A DNA stretch of 64,000 bases, from contig NQMI01000065.1 in NCBI GenBank assembly GCA_002270565.1, positions 66,921-130,920 on the forward strand, written 5' to 3'. The position numbers and the translations under genes were made by a program. Under the pieces are notes generated by a model, which made no database searches, was not told the DNA's origin, and was given only the letters and a program-made list of their open reading frames with translations. Positions 10,996-21,100 of the stretch are shown here, piece by piece. Source of the DNA: Stenocarpella maydis. Its lineage: Eukaryota; Ascomycota; Sordariomycetes; Diaporthales; Diaporthaceae. How positions within the stretch are numbered: the first letter of the stretch is position 1; the number at the start of each line of letters is the position of its first letter.

Positions 10996-11982
10996 ATCGG
11001 ATATGGCGACAGAAAGGAATAGACGAGTAGAGGATGACGTTCTAAACTTTTCGAATGGCAATGACAGGTAATATTCAGATTAAATCCATATCACTATTCT
11101 TTAATTGTGGAAACCCTTGGTAAAAGCCAGGGAGTGGCGCAAGTGCACAAGTACAATCTAACGGAATCTTCACGCGCCGTGAGAAACCTCCGAAAGGTCG
11201 GAACTGTGTTGGCGATGATATGTCAGAATAACCTCCGACAAAGACAAAGATGAATCAATCTAATGAGGCAATGGCTGGAAGATTGGTATCTGTCTCTTTT
11301 TTTTTTTTTTTTCTTTTTTTTTAGACAATTGTTGATCTGTTCAAAGGGGCGGAGTCTCCCTATCTATATAGGCTCCACTTGCTAACAAGCGAATAGGAAA
11401 ACTCGCAAATACGCCCATGTGTATCCATGCAATGACTGGATTGGCATTTGTTAAACACATTTTTAAAGAAGCTGCCAGTCCAGAATTGGCTTTACAAAGT
11501 GAAACTGAAGGTGTCTGTATTGACGGAGCTCTCCGTCCCTTTGTGCATTTGGTCTCAGTTGGATTTTTTCAACTGACAAAGTGTCATCAAATAATTTCAA
11601 GTGCATATTAACAGAATCGCAGTAATATCGACTCGAATATCTCATCCATTAAAGACAATCTTGCCCATGTATTCCGGCTCGTCCGTGTCGTCCTGGTTAT
11701 TTGATTCCATATCCTCTCTTCAGTTTGCAACGACTGCGAGCCTCGTCAACCGTTTCTCAGAGCTAGTCTAAGACATATTGACACGGACTGGGGAGCTATG
11801 CAAAACCTATAAGCGCTACACTCATCTCATAGACCACCGGTGAGTTGTCCGTGAAGGAGACGGAGTATCTTGACGCCTCTGAAAGCTCTACCTTGATGTT
11901 AAATAATATGAATCAACTATCCACTTGCTATGTTTCACCTCCTGCGGCCTTGCCGACACGCACCGCGCACTCAAAGTCATCC
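10996..11982. other. Intergenic region with poly-T tract
   Basis: Contains the promoter of member 3 (minus strand) and the 3' flank of the UstYa-type gene. A T-rich run at about 11298-11323 is the most visible element (poly-A on the coding strand of member 3). The short open frames at 11417-11645 carry no recognised motif. Confidence 0.5.
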
Positions 11983-12989
11983 TTACAAGTAGACCTTGCC
12001 ACAGCCCACTCGTGCACCCTCGAAAAATGGCGACAGGTATTGGGTGTGAGACTTGAGCAGCATTTTGCCAGAGTCGTTTGAAGGTTTGTAGTATAGCATT
12101 GGGGTCAAGTCTGATTGGCATTTAACTGCTAACCGAAGCATGTCGATACAATGATCTGTCGCGCAAACCAGTTAGTACACCTTGTCTTCCTTGAGAAAGA
12201 GCCGATATGGAGATGAGCGGCTTCTACCGAGATGTGCTAGTTGCTCTTCATTGGGGGCACCGTAGTGATGTTGGTAAGCCGCTCTTCGTAGAGAGTTGAT
12301 ACAATTTAGATAGTGGAAAACTTGCAGTCTAACATAATTGCACGTCAGTGATCCCTGTGCCATGCTCCGTGTGGTGACAAGGTTCTTGGCTCTGAGTTAC
12401 TAACCCAGTGACCCAACCTTGTTCAGATTTCAAGGTCTGGTCTGCATATATTCCAATCTCATCTTCATTCAAATAAAGAATCGTAGCTTTGGAGGCGTTA
12501 GCGTGACCATCGAGAACAAAACAAATATCTAGTATTACTTACGCGAAACCAAAGTCCTCCATGTATCGTCCAGTTCCGTAGATGGTTGCCCAATGTAGGG
12601 CGATTTGCGCAGAGTCACAATTGATGGGTCATCAGGTTGCTGGAATTCGCTTTTGCGGAAGTGAATGGATTGGAAAGCTGATTCTGGGTTCTCGTTTAGT
12701 TTCTAATCCAAGTTTGACCAAAATTGGAGGTTTTCTCACGAAGTTCAGTCTCTTGGTAGCCCGTCTCGTAGGAGCCCTTGGGTGAAAAAGCAGGGCCATT
12801 TTGTACCAGAACGACCAGTAACAAAACAAGGCTAAGTAGCCAAGGGATCCATTGTGTCAGAATCCAATTCCTTAGCATTTTGCTCCTATGTACCTGCAGT
12901 GTATTTGATGAGTCGTGGCCAAAATCACATGTATCCGAGCCTTTTTCAAAGTCTTGACACGCAACAGGCGTGTAACTTGAAGACGCCAT
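11983..12989 (-). CDS. UstYa-family (DUF3328) oxidase-like membrane protein
   Basis: Five exons on the minus strand: 12989-12740, 12683-12543, 12486-12401, 12354-12228 and 12155-11983, 258 aa. Intron 4 has a TACTAAC branch site. Intron 3 (12355-12400) is the least certain. UstYa proteins are copper-dependent oxidases that cyclise or tailor RiPPs (dikaritins) and some other fungal metabolites. Visible hallmarks: membrane segment at about 45-63, YETGYQETEL at 74-83, YIGQPSTELDDTW at 113-125 (family YxGxPSxxxDxxW), HYLNC at 173-177 and HLDHCIDMLR at 200-209, then a CQSDLTP block (family CxaDvTp). The first HxxHC motif carries Asn for the second His, so catalysis may be weakened. The C-terminus after residue 220 lacks the usual ending and could hide a further splice. 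Confidence 0.8.
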
Positions 12990-13402
12990 TGTGAGCAAGC
13001 CGTGGAAATCTGGCTGGGCTGGAATGCAAGATGCAATTGATCCTACGCATTTACATTTAGAGGTCTAGGCATTTACAATTACCCCACTCCTCTCTGTCTG
13101 ATCGGACGTTTCTTCATCCAGAGGATGGTTTTAGATAATCGCGGAAATATCACACTCAGGATACCCCACCCCGTAGCCCAGCTCACCTCACGGAAATTCT
13201 GACTTTTGCCACATACCTATCATCAACTCTGCAAATGCTTAGTTTACCCATGTGGGCCACCTATGACATTACCAGCTTGATCACAAAGCAGCTCTTCTTC
13301 GTCGCAAAGATTTAGGGGTCGTTGAGGCGGTCATTGTTATGATTTGAATGGTCTGAATACGCGTTATCATATTTAGCCTGAGGAGTACGGTCTGGACAAT
13401 TT
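12990..13402. other. Intergenic region, promoter of the UstYa-type gene
   Basis: Separates the start of the UstYa-family gene (minus) from the 3' end of array member 4 (minus). No ORF of interest and no repeat. Confidence 0.45.
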
Positions 13403-14170
13403 TCATCCCCGTTGCACATGATGCATGTCTTCTTGTCCCGCCTCTACTGGTTTTCCGCCAGCATAGCTGGCGTGGTCTCCGCCATCACCAACCAAACCTC
13501 CGTCCATGGGACCGCGCAAGGTATCCGACATAAGACTGTCAAGGGTCTTCCAGTTGTAGTTGCAAGATACATATTTCGTGTATAATATGCTGTTGTACTC
13601 GGAGTGGTTGAGATCCCACTGAACCATCATATGGCCACAGTGATATGTATGAGGGAAGCTCGAAGTCCAATTGTCCGTAGGGAGGTCCCGCATGACCGCG
13701 CGCTGGTACTTTTGCCAGATGAGAACGCAATGAGACATGTGTTGGTTCAGCGTTACATAAGCCCAACTCAGCTTGCCCTCCAGTACCTCGTCCTTTGACA
13801 AGAGATCTGTACCTTCAGCATTGCGCGAGTAGCCCCAGTCCTTTTCGTTCCATAACTCGTCCAGTTCCCGGTCGTAGCAATCTGGTGGAGTCCATGCAAA
13901 ATTATGTGACTCGAAACGGCACCCTCTTGCAATGGCTTCGTCTGGAGTGTGGCCACATTCGGTTATGCGTACATTATGTCGAAGATTGGGACTGCTTCTG
14001 TAAAGGATTACAATAGTTATGGCGGTAAGAAAACCAACTGCAAGTAAGCAAATGTAACGAGCCTTTAGCAGACGTGAGAGTGGTCGTGGTGGGGGTTCGT
14101 ATGAGTGTCCCTCCTCGGAACTGTCGAAGGAGATTGTTCCGGGCCGCTTTACATAGCGCGCTCCATGCAT
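13403..14170 (-). CDS. Single-pass membrane protein, Cys/HxxHC-array family member 4
   Basis: Intronless, 255 aa, ATG at 14170, TGA at 13403-13405. Membrane segment at about 38-57. Conserved C72-G, G-C84 and C98 (C-x11-C-x13-C), then HMSHC (144-148), HTYHC (174-178) and C203. A sequon (NWT) lies at about 167. About 50 Gly-rich residues follow the last conserved Cys, longer than in its paralogs. Members 3 and 4 share the local pattern PDEAxxxGC and CYDxELDE and are probably the closest pair. Divergently paired with member 5, sharing about 400 bases of promoter. Confidence 0.8.
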   Translation of the reverse strand: MHGARYVKRPGTISFDSSEEGHSYEPPPRPLSRLLKARYICLLAVGFLTAITIVILYRSSPNLRHNVRITECGHTPDEAIARGCRFESHNFAWTPPDCYDRELDELWNEKDWGYSRNAEGTDLLSKDEVLEGKLSWAYVTLNQHMSHCVLIWQKYQRAVMRDLPTDNWTSSFPHTYHCGHMMVQWDLNHSEYNSILYTKYVSCNYNWKTLDSLMSDTLRGPMDGGLVGDGGDHASYAGGKPVEAGQEDMHHVQRG

Positions 14171-14571
14171 TCTCGGCTTTTTGTCGAACTTCTGTCGTAT
14201 ATTTGCCCAGTGAATAGCTATGACTGAGCAACAGTAAATGGGAAACTTTGATATATTTTATCCAGGCACAACCACACGTTTGCAGAACAAAACCAAAGTG
14301 GAAACTACTTGTCCTAAACCTCCGTCCATATAACCCTATCGGAACTTATCCACGCGGCCCCATTATTTCCCTGCCCACGTTCACACAGACGGAAGTTACT
14401 TCTGAAATTAGTAAAAGTGTGCGAGACCGGCATCGCAACCCTACCCCCATGGCGTTGCATTGACGTACACACCCGAATCAAATGTGACTCGCCAACCTGC
14501 GCTCGCGACAGTTGTCGGGTCTGTAAAGTCTAGCCCATCTTCCCCATCCGTCTCCCGTGCCGTCTATCACC
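14171..14571. promoter_or_regulatory. Shared divergent promoter region of array members 4 and 5
   Basis: This 401-base interval lies between the two divergent start codons and must contain both promoters. No known operator was recognised. It is the second such divergent pair in the array. Confidence 0.45.
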
Positions 14572-15435
14572 ATGATGGCACAAAACCAAAGACTTCTCGA
14601 TTCAACTGAGGACAAGTGGGGCCCGTCTCAACAACATTGGGACACAATTTCCAACCCTGACGACGTGGAGGGCCTCTTTTCGAAACGTCCAAGCTTCGAT
14701 CGATGGTACTCCAAGGCCAGACGAGGGATAGAGCCATGGGGACTCGTAATAGCCATTGTGGGCGCATTGTCACTGTCCGGCAGCCTTATTGTCGCTATGC
14801 GGTCGTCATCTGGAAAACCGGCGTGCCCAGCACAGGAAGATATTACACCGAAACCCAATGCGAACCCCGGGGAAGTCTTATACATCGGTCGCTACCCTGT
14901 TCAACATGATTATATTGGCGCATATATCACGTGTCCCCTCGACTCTCCGGAAGCAGCCCGCGAAGCAGGCTGTGTATTTGACTCACTGTTTCATGGCTAC
15001 ATACCCGATCCTTGTCTCGACCACGACCTATATCAATACTGGGTCGGTGATAGGTTTGAAGACCTGCAGTGGCGGGTGACGGATGAGGATTCACCTATTG
15101 TTCCTACCTCGGATATCCTGCAAGGCGACATCTCGAAATACCCAACCGCATGGGCACCGACGAAAACGCACTATAATCACTGTCTTTACCTAATCAATGG
15201 CACTAGCCGTGCCCAGGCCCGAGAGTCTCCATTGGTCTTGGATACACATCTTGACGAGAGCCACATGCAGCACTGCTTCGATATATTAACCCACCCACCC
15301 GAGAACTATCCTGCCACTTTTATGTTCGTATACCAGCATAGATGTTACATTCGAAGCCTCTCTCGCCTCAACGATGATGCAGGAGCATTCATCCGGAAGC
15401 TGAAAAAGGAAGCGGAGGATCTGTTAACTGGTTGA
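14572..15435 (+). CDS. Single-pass membrane protein, Cys/HxxHC-array family member 5
   Basis: Intronless, 287 aa from the first ATG at 14572 (tandem ATG ATG); the upstream GTG at 14557 is not a likely eukaryotic start. Membrane segment at about 55-76. Conserved C121, G-C134 and C148 (C-x12-C-x13-C, one residue longer than its paralogs, and Pro replaces Gly after the first Cys), HYNHC (200-204), HMQHC (231-235) and C258. A sequon (NGT) lies at about 209. It ends in a charged helix-like tail. It is the most diverged of the canonical members and has an extra 35-residue insert between anchor and Cys block. Function unknown. Confidence 0.75.
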   Translation: MMAQNQRLLDSTEDKWGPSQQHWDTISNPDDVEGLFSKRPSFDRWYSKARRGIEPWGLVIAIVGALSLSGSLIVAMRSSSGKPACPAQEDITPKPNANPGEVLYIGRYPVQHDYIGAYITCPLDSPEAAREAGCVFDSLFHGYIPDPCLDHDLYQYWVGDRFEDLQWRVTDEDSPIVPTSDILQGDISKYPTAWAPTKTHYNHCLYLINGTSRAQARESPLVLDTHLDESHMQHCFDILTHPPENYPATFMFVYQHRCYIRSLSRLNDDAGAFIRKLKKEAEDLLTG

Positions 15436-18182
15436 CTGAAAGGTGGTCATGTTTAACTAACATATATTAGCGAGCTCAGTTGCTTTCTTCAATGGGCCTA
15501 GCCCTTTCTCGCAGTTCATATCTTCTTCGCTATGCCTTGCTTTTATATGTTCCGCAAATCTGATACTAGCTTGGAAACTCCAAATAGGTTGGCTGAAACT
15601 TCCAGTTGAATGAAGCTGGCGGTTGAATGGAAGTCATGGGTTGGAGTGCATTTTCCGGCGCAAGCCCTTGTTCTCCGGTTACACCGAGGACCAATTTGAT
15701 TGCGCGCACTTGGGCTAGCCGTATCCTATTTCCTAAAGCACAAGTTCTCAATGAAGGGAATAGTGTGCACAACCGTCCCAGCAGCGATGGACTTGCCACC
15801 CATTCTCCGTTACACCAAAGGATTGCAACAGGGGACCTCTTCCGCTCAGGGAAAGTTTATCCATGGGTTGGTTGAACGTGGCAGTGATTGAGCACTCTGC
15901 ATTTACCCTTGCGCACTTTGAGGCTGGGCCAGCATCTGTTGCAGAGTTGGCGCTGTGGGGGAACAGGGAGTTTATATACTTAGGTATTTTGACGCCTCCA
16001 CTATGACTCTTTGTCAGTGAGACTCCCGGACTGCATGGTCATGGTGAGCAAGAGGGGTTCTTCTGGCAACCGGCCACATCGCTGCCACCACGACGAGGGT
16101 CTGCTCGTATCCAAGCAGTATGGCAGCCCTGGCTCAACCCAACGGCTACTGCCTCTTGGCTGCGCATTGCCGAGACCTACTCCATGTGGTCACACAGAAA
16201 AGCTTGCCCCGTATGCCCAGGCCCCTGGCGATCTGACGAGAAAGCTAGGGAAGAAGTGACCAGTCAGGTCGGCCTCGATGCCACCCCAGTGTGAGGAACC
16301 GATGAGCTGCAACGGCCTGCCTGTAGAGTGTAGTCTGGTGACACAGCCTCGTGCGACAAGCATGAGCACGCAGCGCGGAACCCCGGGGGGCGTAGCGTCG
16401 ACGTTGGACTAGTGAATGTGTGAGGGTTCTTGCAATACCGGCGGGTGTCGTCCCGACATTCGCCATCCTGGAGGAGACTGGATATGGACCAAGACGCGGT
16501 CAAGGGGGTTCGCAGAAGCAAGTCGATACAGGCAAAATTAATATCGGAAGCTTGTCGCCTGGGGTGGGTGGGTCCCCAAGGGAGGTCGAGCCGAGAAGGG
16601 GCTCGACTCTCCAGGCCGTTAAATCCCGGTCAGTCCCAAGGTGGTACCGCGGTTCTGTCCGTGGGGGTTGTTTCTCTGGCTCGGCCTAAGCGGTGCTCAA
16701 GGAGTGCCATCAATTGAGGGTAGACCAAGGGCTCGCCGGCTTATTTGCATGCTTTGTCCGACGTGGCCAAGCGATCAAACACGCCCTCCCCGACCTGATT
16801 TGAGATCCGGGGCACGTGCTCTCGAAACATGAACAGGGTGCGCCACCGCCGCCGAGATCAGGAACAAGACGGATCATGGGCAGCAGCTGCAGAAGGTGGG
16901 CGGTCGTGTTGGGCATTCAAGGCGCCTCTCTCATGCAGCATGTTCCGTTTTGATCATAGCCCTCAGGCCGGAAAGCTCCGACTGCACGAGAGGCCCGCCC
17001 GCTCCCGAGAAGCAGGCTGGAATAATCTGCATTATTAGGCGCTGACGGTGACTGGCATCGAGTATCCCCAAAGGCGGCAACACTGGGGAAAGCCTGCGGC
17101 CAAGGTTATGCTGAGGATAGCTGGAGAAGGCAGGTGAGGGGGGCCGCAAAGAAGTGACAATACTTGGTAAGTCGTGAAATGAGAGACAGGACCAAACAGA
17201 AGGAAGGCTGTTCAGAAGACCAACGTAACTGCGAACTGTGGTGTTGGCATGAGGTTTACGAATACCTCAAGGGTACAAGACTTATGAGTGTGAGATGGCG
17301 CACATGGCGGGGTAGCGCGCGAGTGCCTCTTTTGTGGACCCTCTGTAAGCTACCTGGGTACATCAAAGTACGGCGTACGGAGCACTAGCTCCACTCGCAC
17401 ATCACTGCTCGCTAGCATTGTCGTGCCCGAGCGGTTGTACATTCGATACCTCCCTGATATGCAGGACCACCACTCACAACCCATATAAGACCATACCTCC
17501 GTGTCACGTCCCGGACATCTCAGCTGCCCCTCCTCGCGGTGTACAAACTTGTTCGTCGCCTCCAGGTCCAAGGTCGAGGCCCAGGTTCAAGCACAAGCAG
17601 GTTCCAGTGCCAGGCCCCGGGACACATTAGGGTCATCGGCTTCGTGTCAGCTGCCTGCTGCCCTTCCCGTCCGCCTTCCTGCAAGCCGCAGCAGCAGCAT
17701 TCTGCGAGCCTGCCCGCCGCGCCACATACCAGCTGGCGGCCATACATACACCACAGACGTCACTGCCGACTCAGCCAGAGGGAAAAACAGGGCCATCTTG
17801 CGTTGTCGAGCCGACTTCGCCAGTCGTAGGCGGGCTGCGGTTCGGTGTCAAGGGCGGCTTGGGCACAAGACAAGCCCGCTGTGCTTCCATCGCCTGCACG
17901 CCGAGCAGCCGCCAGTCCCCCGGTCTGGTCACCGAGAAGGTCGCCTCGCCATTGATCGCCCTGACCGACCGTTCGTCCATGTGGCTTCGCTCCGTCCTAC
18001 ACACGTCACGGGCCCTATAGCCCAGACCAACCTCGATATTCTTCTGGAAATGGCACACGGGCCTGTTGGACCTCTCATATCTAGACCACCTGCGACCTTC
18101 CTCCGCCCTTGGTAATACAGCACCGCCTGTTCGTTCCCCTCTGCTGCGCAGCACACACTCCCACACACTCCCCCCCGCAAAC
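15436..18182. other. Long gene-free interval at the accessory/core boundary
   Basis: A 2.7-kb interval without a supportable gene. Several overlapping open frames (for example 16430-16717 and 17501-18115) are GC-rich and low-complexity and have neither family motifs nor good splice structure. The last several hundred bases are probably the promoter and 5' UTR of the MMS1_N gene. I looked here specifically for a RiPP precursor (repeated core flanked by KR/KEX2 sites) and saw none. Confidence 0.5.
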
Positions 18183-21100
18183 ATGGCCTCTCAGTTCCAG
18201 TCCCAGGTCCTCGAAAATGGCCAGTGGGTTACGAGGACCTCGAATGTCAACGACGCCCTCAGCAGGCCCGCCACGGAGCCGCCAAAGCAGAAACGACCAC
18301 CGCCCCAGTGCGGCATCATGACCAGGACTTTGGTAGAAAGTCCAGTTGCCCATTGGATCCTCCCCGTGCGACTGCGCTCCCCTCATCACAACGATATCGC
18401 AATAGTAGGCGTGAGTACCCGGCTCTGTTCCTCGTCCCCTCGCCCCCAAAGTCCCCCACGCCCCTCCACGACATCAATGCAGCAGCCATGCAAGGACTGC
18501 CGGCAGATGGCCCTCTGCCTGGGTGACGAGCTAATGTTGTTTCTGCACCACAAAGGATCACTACGTGCAGATCTCGGAGCTCCAGGACGATTTGCAGCTA
18601 CACAGCATCGCAAAGAAGAGGGACTTTGGCTCGCGCATCCGCAATGCCAAGGTCATCGGTACCTTCAACCGGGATGACATCGATGCCAGCAGGTTCCAAG
18701 CTAGCAGGTCCCACAGGCAGCAGGACGGTGACATTGATGTGGGAATGTCTGAGGTTTCCACTCCGGTCTTGTCTCCTAACCCGCCGCATCTACCTCCTCA
18801 GCTTCTCCTGATCGTCTTGGAGACAGGCGACTGCGTCTTCTTGTTCCTGCGCTCCGCAAGGGACGGATCTTTCGAGTTTGCTGCCTTGCAGCATGAACTC
18901 GATACCACGCGCCTTGTTCGCCCCGGTTTCCATTTGGCAGTCGACCCGAGTTCCAGGTACGTGGCACAGGCCTGCTCTAGGGACATCTTCGTCGTCCACG
19001 AGCTCGAATCCATGGCCAGCCTCAACAACTCTTTCATCAACGGCCAACCCCTGAGGCCGGTCAAATCGTCTCGACCACGCGCTGTCAATGGCACAATACA
19101 AACCATGGAGTTCCTCTACCCGAGGCCACAAGATTCTCAGCACATCATCTTGTTGCTCATAGTGGTCAACAGGGGTGTCCCGAGAATGGTTACTTATGAT
19201 TGGGAATTGGGGGACGATGTCGGAGAAGCATTGGCCGCAGAGAAAATGGGCCATCTCTTGCCAAGGAATCACGAGATGCCACTCTTGATAATCCCGCTCA
19301 CGATACGCACGGCTTTCTTTGCTGTCTCAGAGGGCGAAATCGCTTTCTGCAAGGACATTCTGTACGGCTCTCCTACCTTTGAGCCTTGCGAGATCGGGGA
19401 CTTTCCCCCATCCGAGCATCATGATGGGTCGGAACCACCATTATGGACCGCCTGGTCCAGGCCTCCTCGACTTTCGAGATTTCATCCCAACAATGATCAC
19501 ATTTACGTTGCTAGAGAAGATGGACTGGTCTTGTTTCTCGAGTGCGACTCCGAAAACATACTTGGAGCTGCCTTTAACCACGGAACATTTTGCAACGTCT
19601 CGACGGCTTTTACGAGCCTTTCACACCACAATGACGATATTCTGGTTTTCGGGGGAGACTCAGGACTCGGCGGCGTGTGGAAGGCGAGTCTTCTTAGCTT
19701 GTGTCTGAACCACCAGTATACTGACAAACGTAGGCTCCCCCACGAGAACAGGTCGTCAGGCTCAGTCAGATTCCAAACTGGTCGCCAACCGTCGATTTCG
19801 TAACAACAAACGAGTCTCGGCGGTGGGATGACTACAATGGCGCCACCGGGAAGTCTGGGACAGACTCAGACGGAGAACCCAGCGCTCTGCCGTCTGGGGT
19901 TTCCAAGCCCGATAAAATATTTGCCGCGGCTGGGAGAGGACGAAACGGTTCGGTGGTGGAGTACCGATATGGCCTGCAGGCAAATATCGGCCTAGATATC
20001 GACTGCGGTACAGTGGTTAAACGATCCTTCATGCTGCCTGCTAACGTTTCTGAACCGGAATACGGTCATCACTTGCTTTTATCGCTGCCCGGAAGATCTG
20101 CCCTTCTGCGATTCGACACGGACTTCTCCACAAGCTACGATGTAGATCCCGACGAAACACTGTACGACACGTCCTCCTCAACCCTGACGGCAAAGCGCGT
20201 CTCTGAGGAACTCATCGTTCAGGTTACGGAGAATGGCATCGTTATTCTGAATTCATCCACAAGGTATGCCATTAAACGTCCCCCACCGCCTCCGTTCTCT
20301 GCTCTCGTCACATTGTGTTCTCGAAGTCCCGTATCTTACAATCGCACAGCAAACAATTCTCATTCGCCTCTCTGGGTCTTCGCGGCGCGGCTGTCACCGA
20401 TGCTACTATCCAAGGGAATATACTTGCTGTTACATCGCATTCCGAGAATATCTTTGAACTACACATTATACTGGTTGATGGTCTCAGGCTTGAGGCGCGT
20501 CACCTGCACCGAGAAAAGTTTGAGGGCGAAGTCACATGTCTCGGTCTCTGTAACATCGGGGGGAAGCCCCACGCTGTTGCGTCTCTATGGTGCAACAACG
20601 CCATCTATCTGGACTTCTTCGGCATACAGGATAAGGAGCACGTGAAAACGATTCCGATTCACGCTCGTAAGTACTCCATTTCATCACTGCGTGTGAGCGA
20701 GAAGGGTAAGAATACGCGGCGTCGACAGGCATCCGCAGCTGCATTGGACGCCTTTTGTTTTCCTGCAGTCCCACTGTCCTCAGATGTTACGCTGGTGCGG
20801 TTCGCGGCCTCACTTCAAACCTCTAGTCTTCTCACTTTTTTTCTTCCCATTCCTCGACGTACAGTCCTGATTTGGCTAACACGTGCACCTAGTCGTCGAA
20901 AGTCTATCGCCTAACAGTACCCAAAGGGACATCGGAGTCAACCTCGAGGCTTTTACAAGTATTTTGACAGTTCTTGGCAGCCCTGGGAATAATGTTCTCA
21001 TTGCTGGGAGCCGTGACGGAGCATTGATGACGCTCGGTCTCGATGATAATTGCGAAGTGGCGTCAGTATCTCTGGAAAGGGTGGGATCCGTACCAGCCTA

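Noticed and set aside
12172..12363. TAA at the end of the HYLNC frame taken as a nonsense mutation
   Set aside because: The TAA lies inside TACTAAC, the branch site of a 72-nt intron (12156-12227) whose removal creates HLDHCIDMLR.
17501..18115. 204-codon plus-strand frame before the MMS1_N gene
   Set aside because: Low-complexity Arg/Pro/Ser content, no splice logic and no motif; better explained as promoter/5' UTR.
7190..18182. Possible RiPP (ustiloxin-type) precursor peptide
   Set aside because: Searched the intervals around the UstYa-type gene for a signal peptide followed by repeated cores with KR sites; none seen. A short spliced one could be missed.
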